Source: Pseudomonas asiatica
GTDB lineage: Bacteria; Pseudomonadota; Gammaproteobacteria; Pseudomonadales; Pseudomonadaceae
Direction of reading: 5' to 3'
Length of the DNA: 64,000 nucleotides
Assembly: GCF_009932335.1 (NCBI RefSeq)
Contig: NZ_BLJF01000003.1
Location: 620,001 to 684,000, forward strand
Shown here: positions 20,535-31,141 of the stretch, piece by piece
Layout: every line of letters starts with the position of its first letter
Position numbering within the stretch: position 1 is the stretch's first letter
Program-made: the position numbers and the translations under genes
The notes under the pieces: generated by a model
Databases searched by the model: none
Told to the model about the DNA's origin: nothing
Seen by the model: the letters and a program-made list of their open reading frames with translations, nothing else

Positions 20535-21938
20535 ATGCAACAAGCTCAAGGTCTAAAACGCGGGCTAAGTGCCCGCCACATCCGCTTCATGGCCCTCGGT
20601 TCCGCCATCGGCACCGGCCTGTTCTACGGCTCCGCCTCGGCCATCCAGATGGCCGGCCCGGCCGTGCTGCTGGCCTACCTGATCGGCGGCGCCGCCGTGT
20701 TCATGGTCATGCGCGCCCTCGGCGAAATGGCTGTGCACAACCCGGTCGCCGGCTCGTTCGGCCACTACGCCAGCACCTACCTCGGCCCCATGGCCGGCTT
20801 CATCCTCGGCTGGACCTACGCCTTCGAGATGGTCATCGTCGCCATCGCCGACGTCACCGCCTTCGGTATCTACATGGGCTTCTGGTTCCCGGAAGTGGCC
20901 CGCTGGATCTGGGTGCTGGGCATCGTCTTCCTGATCGGCGGCCTCAACCTGTGCAACGTCAAGGTCTTCGGCGAAATGGAATTCTGGCTGTCGCTGCTCA
21001 AGGTCGGCGCCATCGTGGCGATGATCCTGGCCGGCCTCGGCATCATGGCCTTCGGCTTCAGCCAGGTAGGCTCCGGGCAGGCCGTGGGTGTCAGCAACCT
21101 GTTCGACCACGGCGGCTTCATGCCCAATGGCGTGGGTGGCCTGATCGCTTCCTTTGCCGTGGTGATGTTCGCGTTCGGCGGCATCGAGATCATCGGCGTG
21201 ACCGCCGGTGAGGCCAAGGACCCGCAGCGGGTCATCCCCAAGGCGATCAACGCCGTGCCGCTGCGCATCCTGCTGTTCTACGTGCTCACCCTGTTCGTGC
21301 TGATGTGCCTGTTCCCATGGCCGCAGATTGGCAGCCAGGGCAGCCCGTTCGTGCAAATCTTCAGTAACCTGGGCATCGGCTCTGCCGCCGCGGTGCTGAA
21401 CATCGTGGTGATTTCTGCCGCGATCTCGGCCATCAACAGCGACATCTTCGGCGCCGGCCGCATGATGTACGGCCTGGCCCAGCAAGGCCACGCGCCGCGC
21501 GGCTTCAGCAAGCTGTCGAAGCACGGCGTGCCGTGGATGACCGTTGTGGTGATGGGTGCTGCGCTGCTGATCGGCGTGCTGCTCAACTACCTGATCCCGG
21601 AGAACGTGTTCCTGCTGATCGCCTCGATCGCCACCTTCGCTACCGTCTGGGTGTGGCTGATGATCCTGCTCACCCAGGTGGCCATGCGCCGCAGCATGAG
21701 CCGTGAACAAGTGGCCCAGCTGCAGTTCCCGGTACCATTCTGGCCATACGGCCCAGCCATGGCCATTGCGTTCATGGTGTTCATCTTTGGCGTGCTCGGT
21801 TACTTCCCGGATACCCAGGCGGCACTGCTCGTCGGCGTGGTCTGGGTGGTGTTCCTGGTGGCGTCCTACCTGCTGTGGTGCAAGCCGCGCGCAGGGCAGG
21901 GCAAGCCAGTAGCGGAACCGGCCGAGCTGCACCGCTAA
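20535..21938 (+). CDS. hutT: Histidine permease, amino acid APC family
   Basis: A 467-residue proton-coupled amino acid permease with about 12 membrane segments. The N-terminal [21 protein letters not shown] segment is the APC-family signature, and the sequence resembles ProY/AroP-type transporters. Its place between hutH and hutI makes histidine (or urocanate) the likely substrate. It has an AAGGA ribosome site seven bases before ATG. A REP pair precedes it, and hutI starts 17 bases after its stop. Confidence 0.88.
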   Translation: MQQAQGLKRGLSARHIRFMALGSAIGTGLFYGSASAIQMAGPAVLLAYLIGGAAVFMVMRALGEMAVHNPVAGSFGHYASTYLGPMAGFILGWTYAFEMVIVAIADVTAFGIYMGFWFPEVARWIWVLGIVFLIGGLNLCNVKVFGEMEFWLSLLKVGAIVAMILAGLGIMAFGFSQVGSGQAVGVSNLFDHGGFMPNGVGGLIASFAVVMFAFGGIEIIGVTAGEAKDPQRVIPKAINAVPLRILLFYVLTLFVLMCLFPWPQIGSQGSPFVQIFSNLGIGSAAAVLNIVVISAAISAINSDIFGAGRMMYGLAQQGHAPRGFSKLSKHGVPWMTVVVMGAALLIGVLLNYLIPENVFLLIASIATFATVWVWLMILLTQVAMRRSMSREQVAQLQFPVPFWPYGPAMAIAFMVFIFGVLGYFPDTQAALLVGVVWVVFLVASYLLWCKPRAGQGKPVAEPAELHR

Positions 21939-21954
21939 GTAAAGGAGTCGATGT

Positions 21955-23160
21955 ATGAGAACCGTCTGGCAGCACTGCCATGTGGCAACCATGGCCGAGG
22001 GCCGTTACTCGGCCATTGAGGACGCGGCCATTGTCACCAACGCCGGGCTGATCGAGTGGATCGGCCCGCGCGTCGAGCTGGCGTCGGTCGAGGCCGAACG
22101 TACGGTGGACCTGGGCGGCGCCTGGGTTACCCCCGGGCTGATCGACTGCCACACCCACGCGGTGTTCGGTGGCAACCGCAGCGGCGAGTTCGAGCAGCGC
22201 CTGCAGGGCGTGAGCTATGCCGAAATCGCCGCACAGGGCGGTGGCATCGCCAGCACCGTGCGGGCCACCCGCGCGGCCAGCGAGGACGAGCTGTTCGCCA
22301 GTGCTCGCCAGCGGGTCCAGGCGCTGATGCGCGATGGCGTGACCACCATCGAGATCAAGTCCGGCTACGGCCTGGACCTGGCCAACGAGCGCAAGATGCT
22401 GCGTGTGGCCCGGCGCCTAACCGACGAGTTGCCTCTGGCGGTGCGCGCCACCTGTCTGGCAGCCCATGCCTTGCCGCCGGAATACGTCGGCCGGGCTGAT
22501 GACTACATCGCGCACATCTGCGATGAAATGCTGCCGGCCCTGGCCGCCGAAGGCCTGGTGGACGCAGTGGATGCCTTCTGCGAACACCTGGCGTTCTCCC
22601 CGGCCCAGGTCGAGCGGCTGTTCATCAAGGCGCGCGAACTGGGCCTGCCGGTCAAGCTGCACGCCGAACAGTTGTCGTCGCTGCACGGTTCCAGCCTGGC
22701 GGCGCGCTACCAGGCGCTGTCGGCCGACCACCTGGAGTTCATGACCGAGGAAGACGCCATTGCCATGGCAAAAGCCGGCACGGTCGCCGTGCTGCTGCCG
22801 GGCGCGTTCTACTTCCTGCGCGAAACCCAGCTGCCGCCGATGGACGCCCTGCGCCGCCACGGTGTGAAGATCGCCCTGGCCAGCGACCTCAATCCCGGCA
22901 CCTCGCCAGGGTTGTCGCTTCGGCTGATGCTGAACATGGGCTGCACATGTTTCCGCATGACGCCGGAAGAGGCACTGGCCGGTGTCACCGTGCACGCTGC
23001 AACGGCGCTGGGCCTGGGCGACAGCCATGGCTCGCTGGAAGTGGGCAAGGTTGCCGACTTCGTCGCCTGGCAGATCGAACGCCCCGCCGACCTGGCCTAT
23101 TGGCTGGGCGGCGACCTGCCCAAGCGCGTAGTGCGCAAGGGCCACGAAATTTCCAATTGA
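21955..23160 (+). CDS. hutI: Imidazolonepropionase
   Basis: Hydrolyses 4-imidazolone-5-propionate to N-formimino-glutamate. The 401-residue amidohydrolase shows [15 protein letters not shown] with the metal-binding HxH near residue 65, the [11 protein letters not shown] segment and [12 protein letters not shown] with the metal Asp. Start ATG 21955 is seven bases after AGGAG; a nearby ATG at 21951 is out of frame. hutG follows after 10 bases. Confidence 0.97.
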   Translation: MRTVWQHCHVATMAEGRYSAIEDAAIVTNAGLIEWIGPRVELASVEAERTVDLGGAWVTPGLIDCHTHAVFGGNRSGEFEQRLQGVSYAEIAAQGGGIASTVRATRAASEDELFASARQRVQALMRDGVTTIEIKSGYGLDLANERKMLRVARRLTDELPLAVRATCLAAHALPPEYVGRADDYIAHICDEMLPALAAEGLVDAVDAFCEHLAFSPAQVERLFIKARELGLPVKLHAEQLSSLHGSSLAARYQALSADHLEFMTEEDAIAMAKAGTVAVLLPGAFYFLRETQLPPMDALRRHGVKIALASDLNPGTSPGLSLRLMLNMGCTCFRMTPEEALAGVTVHAATALGLGDSHGSLEVGKVADFVAWQIERPADLAYWLGGDLPKRVVRKGHEISN

Positions 23161-23170
23161 GTGAGGCACG

Positions 23171-23974
23171 ATGGACAAGGTACTGAGTTTTCACCAGGGG
23201 CGCCTGCCGCTGCTGATCAGCATGCCCCACGCCGGCCTGAAACTGTCGCCGGCTGTTCGAGACGGCCTGGTCGAGCAGGCGCGCAGCCTGCCGGACACCG
23301 ACTGGCATATTCCGCGGCTGTATGACTTTGCCCGCGAGATGGGCGCCAGTGTCGTAGCCGCGGAGTATTCGCGTTTCGTCATCGACCTGAACCGGCCGGA
23401 TGACGACAAACCACTTTACGTCGGCGCCACTACTGGCCTGTACCCGGCCACACTCTTCGATGGCGAGCCATTGTTCAAGGACGGGCTGGTGCCGACAGGC
23501 GAGGAGCGCAAGCAGTATCTGGAGCAGATCTGGCGCCCCTACCACGACACGATTCGTCGTGAGCTGGCACGGCTGCGCGAGCAATTCGGCTACGCCCTGC
23601 TGTGGGACGCCCATTCGATCCGTTCGCTGATCCCGCACCTGTTCGACGGCAAGCTGCCGGATTTCAACCTGGGTACCTTCAACGGCGCCAGTTGCGACCC
23701 GGCTCTGGCCGAACAGCTGAAAGAGGTCTGTGCCCAGGCCCAAGGCTACAGCCACGTGCTCAATGGCCGCTTCAAGGGCGGGCATATCACCCGGTATTAC
23801 GGTGATCCGGCCAACCACATCCATGCGGTGCAGCTGGAACTGGCGCAGAGCACCTATATGGAAGAAGCCGAGCCGTTCGATTACCGCGAAAACCTGGCAC
23901 GACCGACACAGGAGGTGTTGAAGCAGCTTCTGCAGGCGCTGCTGGACTGGGGCCAGGCGCGTTACGGGCGGTGA
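23171..23974 (+). CDS. hutG: N-formylglutamate deformylase
   Basis: Hydrolyses N-formyl-glutamate to glutamate and formate, the last step of the HutF/HutG route. The 267-residue protein has SMPHAGLKLS near the start, LLWDAHSIRS and HVLNGRFKGGHITRYYG, typical of the metal-dependent N-formylglutamate amidohydrolase family. It is the last hut gene. A hairpin at 23990-24021 separates it from the converging NEL-ligase gene. Confidence 0.96.
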   Translation: MDKVLSFHQGRLPLLISMPHAGLKLSPAVRDGLVEQARSLPDTDWHIPRLYDFAREMGASVVAAEYSRFVIDLNRPDDDKPLYVGATTGLYPATLFDGEPLFKDGLVPTGEERKQYLEQIWRPYHDTIRRELARLREQFGYALLWDAHSIRSLIPHLFDGKLPDFNLGTFNGASCDPALAEQLKEVCAQAQGYSHVLNGRFKGGHITRYYGDPANHIHAVQLELAQSTYMEEAEPFDYRENLARPTQEVLKQLLQALLDWGQARYGR

Positions 23975-23989
23975 AGTTCACCGGTGAGA

Positions 23990-24021
23990 ATGGCGACGCG
24001 ATGCAGGTTGTTCGCGTCGCC
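23990..24021. terminator. Hairpin between convergent hutG and NEL gene
   Basis: TGGCGACGCGA and TCGCGTCGCCA form a perfect 11-bp stem with a 10-base loop. No T-run follows on either strand, so intrinsic termination is uncertain. Confidence 0.55.
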
Positions 24022-24033
24022 AGTCACTACTGC

Positions 24034-27000
24034 TCAGTTGTTGTTGATTTGCTTGATGGTGAGTTCGCGCAGTAGCTCCCTCTCTTCCTGATCCTTGTCA
24101 TCTTGCAGGCCTTGCTGCAAGTTCAACTCGTCCTGAAGCGAGTGGTCCTTGCTTGCCAGCTCAAGCACCCGCAGGCGGAAACGTGCTTCTATTTCGGCGA
24201 ATCGGTCGGCAAATTCGGCTCGCAGACGCGTGGTCCAATCCGTATTCGCCAGCATGTAATCGACCAGTGCATCGCTCAGTTCACTTTTCCGGACCTTCTC
24301 CAGCACGCTGGATAGCTCATCGCGCGCCAGGTTTGCAGCACCTCGAAAACGCATGCTGTCGGCGATCGGCAGGTCCAGTTCCTTGGCCAGTTCCCGTCGG
24401 TAGGCCAGGCGTACCGATACCCGGTCACCCGTGCCAGTCCGTTGGTTGGCCATCAGCTCCAGCTGTTCGACCCGGAAAAGTTGCAACAGGCGACGACGCA
24501 GTGCTTGGAGGGAGTCGCCGGCGTCGATCAACAGGCGTTGGCTCATCAGATACAGTTCAATATTGTTGAACTCCTGCAGCGCTCCATCGTGGCAGGTCTG
24601 CGAGCCGGTTGCCGGGTCGGGCAATGCCGCAGCGGCGATGCTCTCCATGATCGGGCGTTCGGTTTCGTTGCTTGCAGCCACCACCAGCATGATGCGTACC
24701 CGTTCGCAGAAGGTGGTTCGCGTATTCGGGTCAACGTACGGAGCGGCATTGTGCAGACGGCCTGTCAGACGCAACAGATCGCTGCCTTCAAGCTGCTCCC
24801 AACACTCCCGCAATGCTGCATTCTGTGCCTCGTTACCCAGCATCCAGTCCTCCAGCCTGGGCGTATCATCGCCGAGCAGTGGGAAGTGAGGGTGGTCGAG
24901 AGATCCTTCGCTGGAAGTATCGAAGAACATCAGGTCGTCGGGGATATCCAGGGCAAAGGAATAGCTGTGCTGGCTGTCCGAGAACGTGCGTACCCGCAGG
25001 ATGGTTTCAAGAGGCAACGGGTTGTCGAACAAGGCGATCGACGAGATCGGCATGGGATTGTTCAGGTTCGACAGGATGTGCTCGGGCAACTGGGTGATGT
25101 TGTTCGAGCTCAGGTCGAGAAGTTCCAGTGGCAGCAAACTGTCACACCAGTTGGGCCAGGCTTGCAGGTTCATGTTGGTCAATGCGAGTGACTGCAGGTT
25201 GCTGGCCAGCGATGCGGGCACCCGGTCGATGCTGCCCATGCGGTTGCCCGACAGGTCCAGCGACGTCAGGTTTCGCAGCCCTGCGAAAATGTCGAGCATG
25301 GCCTGATCGACCTCAAGGCCCATGTTGCGAAACTCCAGGAAGGTGAGCTGGGGAAGGCGAGCCAGAGCGGATGCCAGCGAGGGCATGGCGGCCTGGTGCT
25401 CATCGATGGTCAACCGGCTGATGTTAGGGAACCGGCTGAGTAGTTCATCGAGCTGTGAGGCGCTGCCTCGCAACCGCGTCAGGCTGAGTGCGCGTACGCG
25501 GGCGCCGAAGAACGCTGGAAGCCGCCTGGGGAAATGTTCGATAGCCACGTCCTCAAGTTGCAGGCGCAGGTAGGACTGGCCCTGCTCCTGTTGTTCCCAG
25601 AATTGACCGATCGCTGACGCGATACGTTGCCTGTCTGCTAGCGCGGCTTGGGTCAATGGGTTGCTCGAACTGGATGCCTGGGCCCAGCCATCGATCGCAT
25701 CGCGCATCTGTCGTCGCTCATCGCGAATGCGTGCGAGTTGTTCGGATAGTGCTTCTGGCTGGTCCGTGGTGATGCCCGAGGTGTCGACGCGCTCGTTCAG
25801 CAACAATCGCTGCAGGTGAGATTCATTGATGCTGTTGCCTTCCAGCGAGATCACCGGTGGGGTGGTCAGCATGTCCGCTTCATGAAGCAGGAACGAGGGC
25901 AACGACCTGAGATTGTTGTGGCGCAACGACAGATGGGAAATGCGCGCCAGGGCGTCGCTGCCAATCCCGATCGGCCATTGGGCCAGCTGCATCTGGTCCA
26001 GGCCCAGGTAGTCCAGGGTCAATTCATGGAAACTTGGCCTGTTGCTCTGCGCCAGCCGGTTACCACTCAGGTCCAGATATCTCAATTGGCGAAGCCCTGA
26101 CAGCAGGTTCAGGTCGCTTTCGGAGAGCGTCATGTTCTGGTTGGTGAGCACCAGTCGTTGCAACGCTGGCAGGCACTCGGTGATGGTGGGCACGCTGAAC
26201 AGGAAGGGCGAGGGCGTTGCCCTGGGGTCAAACGCACGGCTGATTTCCAGCGACTCGATCTGCGGCATCTGCCTGAGCAGGCGCTGCAGCAGGCGCTCGT
26301 TTTGCGCCCAGCCCGCCAGCGATCCTGACGGTAGGTCGATCAGGCTCAGGCTGCGCACGCGTGTGTTGAAAAAAGCGGGCAAGGTGAGGGGTACGTCGGC
26401 AAGTGGGACGCGGGCGATACGCAGTTCGGTCGTGGGCTCTGCACTCTCCTCCAGCGCAGTCTCGTACCAATGTTGCATGATCGAGTCACGCAGGCTGTCG
26501 TAGTCGTGGGCTGCCTGGTCGCTTGCCGGCGAAATGGCTTCGCTCCAATCGTCCAGGCTGCTTTGCAGCTCGTTGCGTTGCTCCACCAGCGTCTGCAAAT
26601 GCTCGAATATCTGCAGCTGTGTACGGCCGCGGCTGGCAAGTGCCAGCAGAATCTGATCTGCCGAGCGGCCGGTGCGTGTGGCGAGCCCTGTGGCTTCGAT
26701 AGCTTCGAGCAGGCGCTGACGGGTGATGCCGTGGGTGGCCGGGCCGCCGCCACTGAGTGGGTAGCCCAGGCGACCATCGGCCAGACGCATGGGAGAACGG
26801 TAGCCGGGGCGTACGGGCTGCATGCCCAGCAGCGCCCTCAGGGCTGGGCGGGGTAGTAACGGGCTTTCCTGTACAAGGCGCTGCAGCGCTTGCTGATCGG
26901 TGACGTCCATGCTCGCCATCGCCGCGGGCAGTGCCTCGTACAATGCAGCGTAAAGGCTTGGGTACACCTTGACCGCCGCACTGGGCAGGCTTTCGTCGTG

Positions 27001-29559
27001 GACGATGTACCCTGCCGGGGCATGGGTGATGGTCGTGTATGGGCGGGTGCCCGGCGTGCCAATGGCATGATCTTGGGTTGGCCAGGACATGCGCTGGAGC
27101 AGCCGGAGCCTGGTCTGTGCAGGCCAGCCTGGCAAGCGTTCGAGCGTATGCATGATCAACAGGTCGCTATCCCAGCTCGGCACGCTGGACAGGTACAGCC
27201 CTTCGCAGGTGCGGGCAAGGCGAATTTGTTGCTGGTAGACGCGGGCCTCCTCGCCAAGGCGCAGTGGTACCTTGCCACTGTCGAGCATCTGCAGTTCGAG
27301 GGCACTGGCCTCGCGTGCCAGCTCATTGGCGACTGCTGATGGCAATTTCGGATACGCCCTCTGGATGGCCTCGGCACCCGGCGCCAGGTCGTGCGAAAGG
27401 CCGGCGTAGGCCCTGGCAAACTCAGCGGGCCGAGTGCTCTCGTCCGCCAGCTGGCGGACCGTTTCGTCCAGCTTGAAGCGTTGCAGGGTGTCTTCCAGCA
27501 AGGCCGGCAGCCGCTGGCTTTCGGCCAGGGCCCGGCGGAGCTCGTCTTCGTGTACGCCGCTGACGGCGATAATCCGTTGCAGCGTCGGCTCGTCGAAGTG
27601 CCCACTCAAGTGGCCGATGCGGCGCAGGAGTGTCATGCCCGACCAACTCAGTGGCTTATCCGTAACGTGCAACCATGCTCCGGCACCGTTGTGCCGCACT
27701 GGCGGCTGGTAACGGCGAGGACTTGCAGGGTGTTGCAAACGATATTCGCCAGTCGTTGGCGTTTGGCTGACGATGTACTGATTGCCCTGCAGTACCAGCC
27801 AGCGTTTGCCTTGGTGATGCCGTAGGCCCAGTTCGTCCGGTACCAGGTCATGGGGCAGCGTCTCGTGACTCTGGTAGGGCGTGAGGTCGGGTTTCCACAA
27901 CCGCGTCTGACCGTCGGATGTTTCCACGTCTTCCAGTTCTTCGATGAATGAAGGCGTTTCTACCGGAATACGGGTTATCCCTGGCTCCTCATCCTCTGGC
28001 TCTTCAATCTCCGGCCCTTCCAGCGAGGTGCCGGTTTCGCTGCCGTGCAAGCCTCTCAAATCTTTGGCTGCTGCGCTGAGGGCGGCCATGATGGCCACGT
28101 TTTCGATCACATCGACCAGATAGCCATAGGCAGTATCACGCTCGTCGTTTTCCCAGGCGTCGATCCCTTCATACACCTCATGGGCCAGCTGGGCCAGGCA
28201 AACAGCAAGCATTGCCTCGCCAAGCCCCGGCACGAAGAAGCCGGCGATGTTCAAGGCCGTGAGCACACGGCCGGCAATCAGCTCTCGGTGCGCTTGGGCG
28301 GTGCGCCGGTCGACGATTTCGGTTGGCGTGGCGTGGAACAGCACATCCTTTTCATGACGCTGGACCTTCTGGAAAGCCATCACGCCTTGGAAGGCGTGGC
28401 TGAAAGGCTTCATGACCGGATACAGGGTGGCGTGCGGGTCCGGAACACGTTCATGCAAGCCGCGGACACTCCAGGCGAGGGGCATGAGCCGGTCCTTCAG
28501 GCGGGTGGTTATCGGCGCCTTGTCGCGGTCGGCGAGGTGCTTGTCCAGGTATCCGATATCGGCCTGGAGCCTGTCGCGCAACTCTTCGTTCATGGCTTCC
28601 TGGCTGGCGAATTCCTTGAGGGGCGTTGTGCTGTCTTCGGGGATGTACAGCGCCACTGCCTGATGCTCTTCAGCTTGCAGGGTGATGAGCACAACGCCGG
28701 TCAGCTCGGCTTCCCACAAGTTGAGCAGGCTGAACGTCACCGGCGAAGAGGGCGATGGCGCCTGGTCAAGTGGCGTGGCAAGAGCGGCGGAATATAGCGC
28801 CTCGCTGATATCCCCCTTGAGGCGGGCGAAATGCAGGGATTGCCGGAATGCCGAGACCTCCGCACGCCCCAGTGTTTCATAAACGGCCAGTGCGGCTTCA
28901 TCCGCGCCGAGTGGCGGCGTGGCCGCTGGATAGTAGATGGCATGTACCTGTTGATGGTATTTGCCGCCGATATCCAGCGTACGACACAAATCGGCGAAGT
29001 CTTCGGCGGCGATATCCAGTGCATTGTTGATCGGCACGGTGCCCATGAAGCGCCGGTGATCGACTATGACCGACCTCTTGAGCAGGGAGGCGGGCGCGTC
29101 CATGCCATGCTCGGCAGCGGCATCCTGGTCGAAGTTGTGCAAGGCGCAGTGCAGCAGCGAGCGTGTAGCCCGGTCGACCGCCTGGCGGTTGTCGATGGCA
29201 TTGGTCGTTTCGATCTGGCGGGCATCGACGAGGTAGGTGTTGCGCACGTCCAGGTCAAGCCTGAATCGCTGCTTGATGGCTTCGGTGAGTGTCTTGGTGG
29301 CGTACGCTTCCAGGGTTGGAAGCTTTTCGAACAGCTTGTGCACCTGCACCTGGTGCTCGCGGTGACGTGCGTGCTCTTCCTGCCATGCCTTGGCGACTTC
29401 CGGTTGTTGCTGGAGTGCCGTCGCCAGCCAGGCAGGGGCTTGATGCCAGTTGCGCATCGCGCTCTGGGTTTCTGGCGGAGCCTGCTTGAGCCAGGTGGGG
29501 ATTCTGCGCTCGATGGTGGCGTAATGAACACTAGGTACGGCAGTGACTGCAGTTGGCAT
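24034..29559 (-). CDS. NEL-type E3 ubiquitin ligase toxin with LRRs
   Basis: A 1841-residue protein. Its C-terminus (about residues 1565-1841) is a NEL (novel E3 ligase) domain like IpaH and SspH, with catalytic Cys1656 and the Asp two residues later in QTCHDGALQEFNN. Such domains put ubiquitin on eukaryotic proteins. Two LRR blocks lie at about 1123-1253 (LRYLDLSGNRL) and 1390-1523 (LTSLDLSGNRM). Residues 1-750 resemble the DUF6543 dermonecrotic-toxin-like region, with a hydrophobic Gly/Ala stretch near 430-505 (IAGFFVPGLGEAMLAVC) that could insert into membranes. There is no Sec signal and no secretion gene nearby. It stands alone on the minus strand between hutG and pip and looks slightly less GC-rich. 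It could be an intact effector with an unknown delivery route; no frameshift is seen. Confidence 0.85.
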   Translation of the reverse strand: MPTAVTAVPSVHYATIERRIPTWLKQAPPETQSAMRNWHQAPAWLATALQQQPEVAKAWQEEHARHREHQVQVHKLFEKLPTLEAYATKTLTEAIKQRFRLDLDVRNTYLVDARQIETTNAIDNRQAVDRATRSLLHCALHNFDQDAAAEHGMDAPASLLKRSVIVDHRRFMGTVPINNALDIAAEDFADLCRTLDIGGKYHQQVHAIYYPAATPPLGADEAALAVYETLGRAEVSAFRQSLHFARLKGDISEALYSAALATPLDQAPSPSSPVTFSLLNLWEAELTGVVLITLQAEEHQAVALYIPEDSTTPLKEFASQEAMNEELRDRLQADIGYLDKHLADRDKAPITTRLKDRLMPLAWSVRGLHERVPDPHATLYPVMKPFSHAFQGVMAFQKVQRHEKDVLFHATPTEIVDRRTAQAHRELIAGRVLTALNIAGFFVPGLGEAMLAVCLAQLAHEVYEGIDAWENDERDTAYGYLVDVIENVAIMAALSAAAKDLRGLHGSETGTSLEGPEIEEPEDEEPGITRIPVETPSFIEELEDVETSDGQTRLWKPDLTPYQSHETLPHDLVPDELGLRHHQGKRWLVLQGNQYIVSQTPTTGEYRLQHPASPRRYQPPVRHNGAGAWLHVTDKPLSWSGMTLLRRIGHLSGHFDEPTLQRIIAVSGVHEDELRRALAESQRLPALLEDTLQRFKLDETVRQLADESTRPAEFARAYAGLSHDLAPGAEAIQRAYPKLPSAVANELAREASALELQMLDSGKVPLRLGEEARVYQQQIRLARTCEGLYLSSVPSWDSDLLIMHTLERLPGWPAQTRLRLLQRMSWPTQDHAIGTPGTRPYTTITHAPAGYIVHDESLPSAAVKVYPSLYAALYEALPAAMASMDVTDQQALQRLVQESPLLPRPALRALLGMQPVRPGYRSPMRLADGRLGYPLSGGGPATHGITRQRLLEAIEATGLATRTGRSADQILLALASRGRTQLQIFEHLQTLVEQRNELQSSLDDWSEAISPASDQAAHDYDSLRDSIMQHWYETALEESAEPTTELRIARVPLADVPLTLPAFFNTRVRSLSLIDLPSGSLAGWAQNERLLQRLLRQMPQIESLEISRAFDPRATPSPFLFSVPTITECLPALQRLVLTNQNMTLSESDLNLLSGLRQLRYLDLSGNRLAQSNRPSFHELTLDYLGLDQMQLAQWPIGIGSDALARISHLSLRHNNLRSLPSFLLHEADMLTTPPVISLEGNSINESHLQRLLLNERVDTSGITTDQPEALSEQLARIRDERRQMRDAIDGWAQASSSSNPLTQAALADRQRIASAIGQFWEQQEQGQSYLRLQLEDVAIEHFPRRLPAFFGARVRALSLTRLRGSASQLDELLSRFPNISRLTIDEHQAAMPSLASALARLPQLTFLEFRNMGLEVDQAMLDIFAGLRNLTSLDLSGNRMGSIDRVPASLASNLQSLALTNMNLQAWPNWCDSLLPLELLDLSSNNITQLPEHILSNLNNPMPISSIALFDNPLPLETILRVRTFSDSQHSYSFALDIPDDLMFFDTSSEGSLDHPHFPLLGDDTPRLEDWMLGNEAQNAALRECWEQLEGSDLLRLTGRLHNAAPYVDPNTRTTFCERVRIMLVVAASNETERPIMESIAAAALPDPATGSQTCHDGALQEFNNIELYLMSQRLLIDAGDSLQALRRRLLQLFRVEQLELMANQRTGTGDRVSVRLAYRRELAKELDLPIADSMRFRGAANLARDELSSVLEKVRKSELSDALVDYMLANTDWTTRLRAEFADRFAEIEARFRLRVLELASKDHSLQDELNLQQGLQDDKDQEERELLRELTIKQINNN
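24980..26560 (-). repeat. Duplicated linker-plus-LRR module in the NEL gene
   Basis: Two successive blocks of about 275-295 residues share the same plan. Unit 1 has SIMQHWYE, then TLPAFFNTRVRSLSLIDL, then LRRs with LRYLDLSGNRL. Unit 2 has AIGQFWEQ, then RLPAFFGARVRALSLTRL, then LRRs with LTSLDLSGNRM. The similarity is clear in protein and degenerate in DNA, so the duplication is old. Confidence 0.8.
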
Positions 29560-29729
29560 GGCGAAGCCCTTGCTTGATTTGGGGCGAGGGACTATCGCGG
29601 GCCTGTCTGAGCTGCTGGAGGTAGATATATGTGCCCTCGAGGTGCGGCGGCATCAGCGCGGGCAGTGCTCAAAGCGCAATTCAGGTTTATGATGGCCCAC
29701 GGCCGAATAATCCTCACACGGAGTGCGCA

Positions 29730-30701
29730 ATGCAGACCCTGTACCCGCAGATCAAACCCTACGCCCGGCACGATCTGGCCGTGGAAGCGCCGCATGTGCT
29801 GTATGTCGACGAAAGCGGCTCGCCAGAAGGTCTGCCGGTGGTATTCATCCACGGCGGCCCGGGCGCCGGTTGCGACGCCCAGAGCCGCTGCTACTTCGAC
29901 CCGACCCTGTACCGCATCATCACCTTCGACCAGCGCGGCTGTGGCCGCTCCACGCCGCACGCAAGCCTGGAGAACAACACCACCTGGCACCTGGTCGAGG
30001 ACCTTGAGCGCATCCGCGAGCACCTTGGCATCGACAAGTGGGTGCTGTTCGGCGGCTCGTGGGGCTCCACCCTGGCCCTGGCCTACGCCCAGACCCACCC
30101 CGAGCGGGTGCATGGCCTGATCCTGCGCGGCATATTCCTGTGCAGGCCCCAGGAGATCCAGTGGTTCTACCAGGAAGGCGCCAGCCGCCTGTTCCCCGAT
30201 TACTGGCAGGACTACATCGCGCCAATCCCGCCGGAGGAGCGCGGTGACCTGGTCACGGCCTTCCACAAGCGCCTGACCGGCAACGACCAGATCGCCCAGA
30301 TGCACGCGGCCAAGGCGTGGTCCACCTGGGAAGGCCGTACCGCCACCTTGCGTCCCAACCCGCTGGTGGTCGACCGCTTCTCCGAGCCGCAGCGTGCACT
30401 GTCGATCGCCCGTATCGAATGCCACTACTTCATGAACAACGCCTTCCTCGAGCCGGACCAGCTGATCCGCGATCTGCCGAAGATCGCCCACCTGCCGGCC
30501 GTGATCGTGCATGGCCGCTATGATGTGATCTGCCCGCTGGACAACGCCTGGGCGCTGCACCAGGCCTGGCCCAACAGCGAGCTCAAGGTGATCCGTGACG
30601 CTGGCCACGCGGCTTCCGAGCCGGGTATCACCGATGCCCTGGTGCGTGCCGCCGACCAGATGGCCCGGCGCCTGCTCGACCTGCCCCTGGAAGAAGCATG
30701 A
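29730..30701 (+). CDS. pip: Proline iminopeptidase
   Basis: Removes N-terminal proline from peptides in the cytoplasm. The 323-residue alpha/beta hydrolase (peptidase family S33) shows the oxyanion-hole HGGPGAG near residue 40, the nucleophile elbow [14 protein letters not shown] near residue 110 and the late GHAASEPG His. Start ATG 29730 follows GGAG; the frame open from 29631 has no ribosome site. It overlaps dtd by four bases. Confidence 0.96.
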   Translation: MQTLYPQIKPYARHDLAVEAPHVLYVDESGSPEGLPVVFIHGGPGAGCDAQSRCYFDPTLYRIITFDQRGCGRSTPHASLENNTTWHLVEDLERIREHLGIDKWVLFGGSWGSTLALAYAQTHPERVHGLILRGIFLCRPQEIQWFYQEGASRLFPDYWQDYIAPIPPEERGDLVTAFHKRLTGNDQIAQMHAAKAWSTWEGRTATLRPNPLVVDRFSEPQRALSIARIECHYFMNNAFLEPDQLIRDLPKIAHLPAVIVHGRYDVICPLDNAWALHQAWPNSELKVIRDAGHAASEPGITDALVRAADQMARRLLDLPLEEA

Positions 30702-31135
30702 GGGGCCTGCTGCAGCGCGTGCGCGGTGCACGGGTGGAGGTAGCAGGGGAGGTGGTCGGTGCCATCGACCAGGGTTTGCTGGTGCTGGTGGCCGTCGAGC
30801 CTGAAGATTCCCGTGAGCAGGCCGACAAACTGTTGCACAAGCTGTTGAACTACCGGGTGTTCAGCGACGAGCAGGGCAAGATGAACCTGTCGCTCAAGGA
30901 TGTGGGGGGAGGTTTGTTGCTGGTGTCGCAGTTCACCCTGGCGGCAGACACCCGCAACGGCATGCGCCCGAGCTTCTCGACGGCAGCGCCACCGGCCCTT
31001 GGCGCCGAGTTGTTCGACTATCTTTTGCAGCAGGCGAAGGCCCGGCACGCCGATGTGGCAAGCGGGCAATTTGGCGCAGACATGCAGGTGCACCTGGTCA
31101 ATGATGGCCCCGTAACATTTATGTTACAAATATGA
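30698..31135 (+). CDS. dtd: D-aminoacyl-tRNA deacylase
   Basis: Hydrolyses D-aminoacyl-tRNA (and Gly-tRNA-Ala), protecting translation. The 145-residue protein has the oxyanion motif [17 protein letters not shown] near residue 78 and the cross-subunit Gly-Pro NDGPVTFML near the C-terminus. The start overlaps the pip stop (ATGA), and a strong terminator follows. Confidence 0.96.
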   Translation: MRGLLQRVRGARVEVAGEVVGAIDQGLLVLVAVEPEDSREQADKLLHKLLNYRVFSDEQGKMNLSLKDVGGGLLLVSQFTLAADTRNGMRPSFSTAAPPALGAELFDYLLQQAKARHADVASGQFGADMQVHLVNDGPVTFMLQI

Positions 31136-31141
31136 GGTTAA

